A stretch of 17,780 bases of DNA from Methanobacterium sp. (GTDB lineage Archaea; Methanobacteriota; Methanobacteria; Methanobacteriales; Methanobacteriaceae): the NCBI GenBank assembly GCA_021372715.1, contig JAJFTX010000005.1, positions 1 to 17,780 on the forward strand. Direction: 5' to 3'. Made by a program: the position numbers and the translations under genes. The notes beneath the pieces were generated by a model. It was not told where the DNA came from and did no database searches. It was given only the letters and a program-made list of their open reading frames with translations. Shown piece after piece: positions 16,758-17,780 of this stretch; positions within the stretch are counted from its first letter, which is position 1; every line of letters begins with the position of its first letter.

Positions 16758-16870
16758 TTCTTTACTCTATGAAATTAAAATAAGGAATAATTCTTTATTC
16801 TATGAAATAAAGATATGCTATAATTCCATATTCTATAAATTATGAAGATATGGACTAATTTTTTTTATTC
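16744..16870. repeat. ~33-nt tandem repeat, about four units, overlapping the TIR-like gene 3' end
   Basis: Units begin at 16744, 16777, 16810 and about 16845, steps of 33, 33 and 35 bases. The first two differ at only a few positions (AAAATAAGGAWTAATTCTTT followed by AYTCTATGAAATW); the third and fourth are more diverged (AAGATATG then TAATT). The first unit covers the last codons and stop of the TIR-like gene. Confidence 0.8.
16859..16866 (+). terminator. T8 terminator after the TIR-like gene
   Basis: Eight T residues within the last unit of the 33-nt repeat, about 100 bases past the TAA stop. Confidence 0.45.
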
Positions 16871-16928
16871 AAGAAAAAAATTGTAATTTTAAAAAAATTA
16901 GATATAACAAATAACCATAAGTGATAAT

Positions 16929-17279
16929 ATGAAAGTAAAATATGCTACCATGATAGTTAAGGATATGGATGAGTCCATTAAGTTTTATACTGAAGTTATG
17001 GGATTTGAAATAGATAGCCAATACGATCTGGGACCTGCAGGGGCGATCACCCTGTTAAAAGGAGAAGGGGATGCTATGATAGAAATCATTAAGAACCCAA
17101 CTGATGAGCCTGGACTATTTTCCATAGGGATGGATGTGGAAGATATTAGCACGAAGGTAGAGGAACTCAAATCTAAAGGTGTTAAAATCACCATGGAACC
17201 CACAACTATAACCGTAGGGACCTTGGCCTTCTTAGAAGATCCAAATGGGGTCCGAATAGCCCTAATTCAACACCACTAA
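16929..17279 (+). CDS. VOC family protein lacking most glyoxalase metal ligands
   Basis: A 116-residue VOC protein with the glyoxalase I-like layout: [20 protein letters not shown] (5-24), a central [25 protein letters not shown] and the closing [15 protein letters not shown]. Of the four positions that hold His, Glu, His and Glu in metal-dependent glyoxalase I, the first is Tyr5, the third has no His (LFSIGMDV) and the fourth is Ala (RIALIQ instead of IELIQ); only the central Glu52 remains. It is therefore unlikely to be a metal-dependent lactoylglutathione lyase. GTGAT at 16921-16925 just before the ATG pairs with the 16S end. It is a single gene, convergent with the histidine kinase. Confidence 0.85.
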   Translation: MKVKYATMIVKDMDESIKFYTEVMGFEIDSQYDLGPAGAITLLKGEGDAMIEIIKNPTDEPGLFSIGMDVEDISTKVEELKSKGVKITMEPTTITVGTLAFLEDPNGVRIALIQHH

Positions 17280-17288
17280 ATCTTAGAG

Positions 17289-17308
17289 AGGATATGTGAT
17301 CATATCCT
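17289..17308. terminator. 8-bp hairpin between convergent genes
   Basis: AGGATATG (17289-17296), loop TGAT, CATATCCT (17301-17308). The stem includes the stop codon of the kinase gene and lies 10 bases after the VOC stop. It may act as a two-way terminator or 3'-end stabiliser. Confidence 0.45.
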
Positions 17309-17780
17309 ATCCTGATACTTCATCTTCTTGAATGATATATGGAATGTGGTTCCCCGTTCATGGTAAACCTCTAATTTACCTTCTAACTGACCAACCAGGC
17401 TATTTACTAGTAGAAGTCCTAATGTTGTTGTATTATTTATATCCAATTCAGGTGGTAGGCCTATTCCATTGTCTGCAACTGTTAAATGGTATTTTGAGTT
17501 ATCCTGTTCCATTTTGATGGTTAATTCTCCTTCCTCTCCATCTGGAAATGCATGTTTTAGGGAGTTGGTAACCAATTCATTGATGATCAATCCACAGGGA
17601 ATGGCCGTGTCGATATCCAGATATATATCATCTGTATCTATATTTACTTTAAAACGTTCTGTACTGATTTTGTAGGTGTGAAATATGTTCTTAACCAGGA
17701 AATCAGCGTAATTTGTGAATTTTATTTCCGTAAGATTCTCGGATCGGTAGAGATTCTCATGTATCAGGGCCATGGACATT
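17300..17780 (-). CDS. Sensor histidine kinase, C-terminal part (HisKA_2 + HATPase), cut by window edge
   Basis: The frame stays open to the end of the window, so the N-terminus lies beyond it and the ATG at 17779 is internal. Visible from that Met: second dimerisation helix of the HisKA_2 type (SMALIHENLYRSENL), then the ATPase domain with N-box NELVTNSLKHAFP (67-79), G1 DNGIGLP (103-109), G2 LGLLLV (120-125) and GTTFHISF (143-150). The phospho-acceptor His motif should be just upstream, outside the window. Methanobacteriales have many such kinases, often with PAS/GAF sensors and separate receiver proteins. Signal and partner cannot be judged from this fragment. Confidence 0.92.
   Translation of the reverse strand, partial: MSMALIHENLYRSENLTEIKFTNYADFLVKNIFHTYKISTERFKVNIDTDDIYLDIDTAIPCGLIINELVTNSLKHAFPDGEEGELTIKMEQDNSKYHLTVADNGIGLPPELDINNTTTLGLLLVNSLVGQLEGKLEVYHERGTTFHISFKKMKYQDRI

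Noticed and set aside
16137..16870. CRISPR array
   Set aside because: The units are directly abutting, degenerate and without unique spacers between identical repeats; no cas gene is present.

Overview
The window reads as a chromosomal segment of a methanogenic archaeon of the order Methanobacteriales, most likely Methanobacterium or a close relative. The reasons are AT-rich archaeal promoters (purine-rich BRE plus TATA), oligo-T terminators, Shine-Dalgarno sites such as AGGAGGTGA, and archaeal-type genes: an Lhr-core helicase next to an SbcD-related phosphoesterase, an MTH538/DUF1863-type TIR-like protein, a NikR-type regulator, and a large Asn-rich secreted beta-helix protein. The genus assignment is an inference from protein families; there is no rRNA or tRNA gene here to confirm it.

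Layout. (1) 2-2008 is the 3' part of a cell-surface protein with PQQ-type propeller blades followed by a NosD-like beta-helix built from a ~94-residue module. (2) 2110-4458 holds a 4-oxalocrotonate tautomerase homologue with a CxxC tail and a YyaL/SPATA20 (DUF255) thioredoxin-like protein. (3) 4477-7493 is a metal-homeostasis locus: a NikR-type regulator with all four metal ligands, divergent from a three-gene ZnuABC-type ABC importer. TATA boxes on both strands predict leaderless or near-leaderless transcripts. (4) 7540-9237 is a SulP anion transporter with a STAS domain, convergent with the importer. (5) 9358-12728 is a likely operon of a metallophosphoesterase followed by the Lhr-core helicase, a pairing that parallels the bacterial Lhr/MPE repair clusters. 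(6) 12901-17279 is a run of small single-gene units: a VOC protein, a HEAT-repeat protein, a Nit2-like amidase, a secreted alpha/beta hydrolase, a TIR-like protein and a second VOC protein. (7) 17300-17780 is the 3' end of a HisKA_2-type sensor histidine kinase, cut by the window edge.

The most unusual feature is a set of degenerate tandem repeats in three consecutive intergenic regions between 14.9 and 16.9 kb: a ~25-nt repeat, a ~30-nt repeat and a ~33-nt repeat. The last two bracket the TIR-like gene directly, and the 33-nt array runs into its stop codon. The TIR-like protein has Gln where NADase TIR proteins have the catalytic Glu, and no known defence partner is encoded nearby. No CRISPR array, insertion sequence, tRNA, rRNA or integrase was seen. 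No gene-free stretch exceeds 300 bases.
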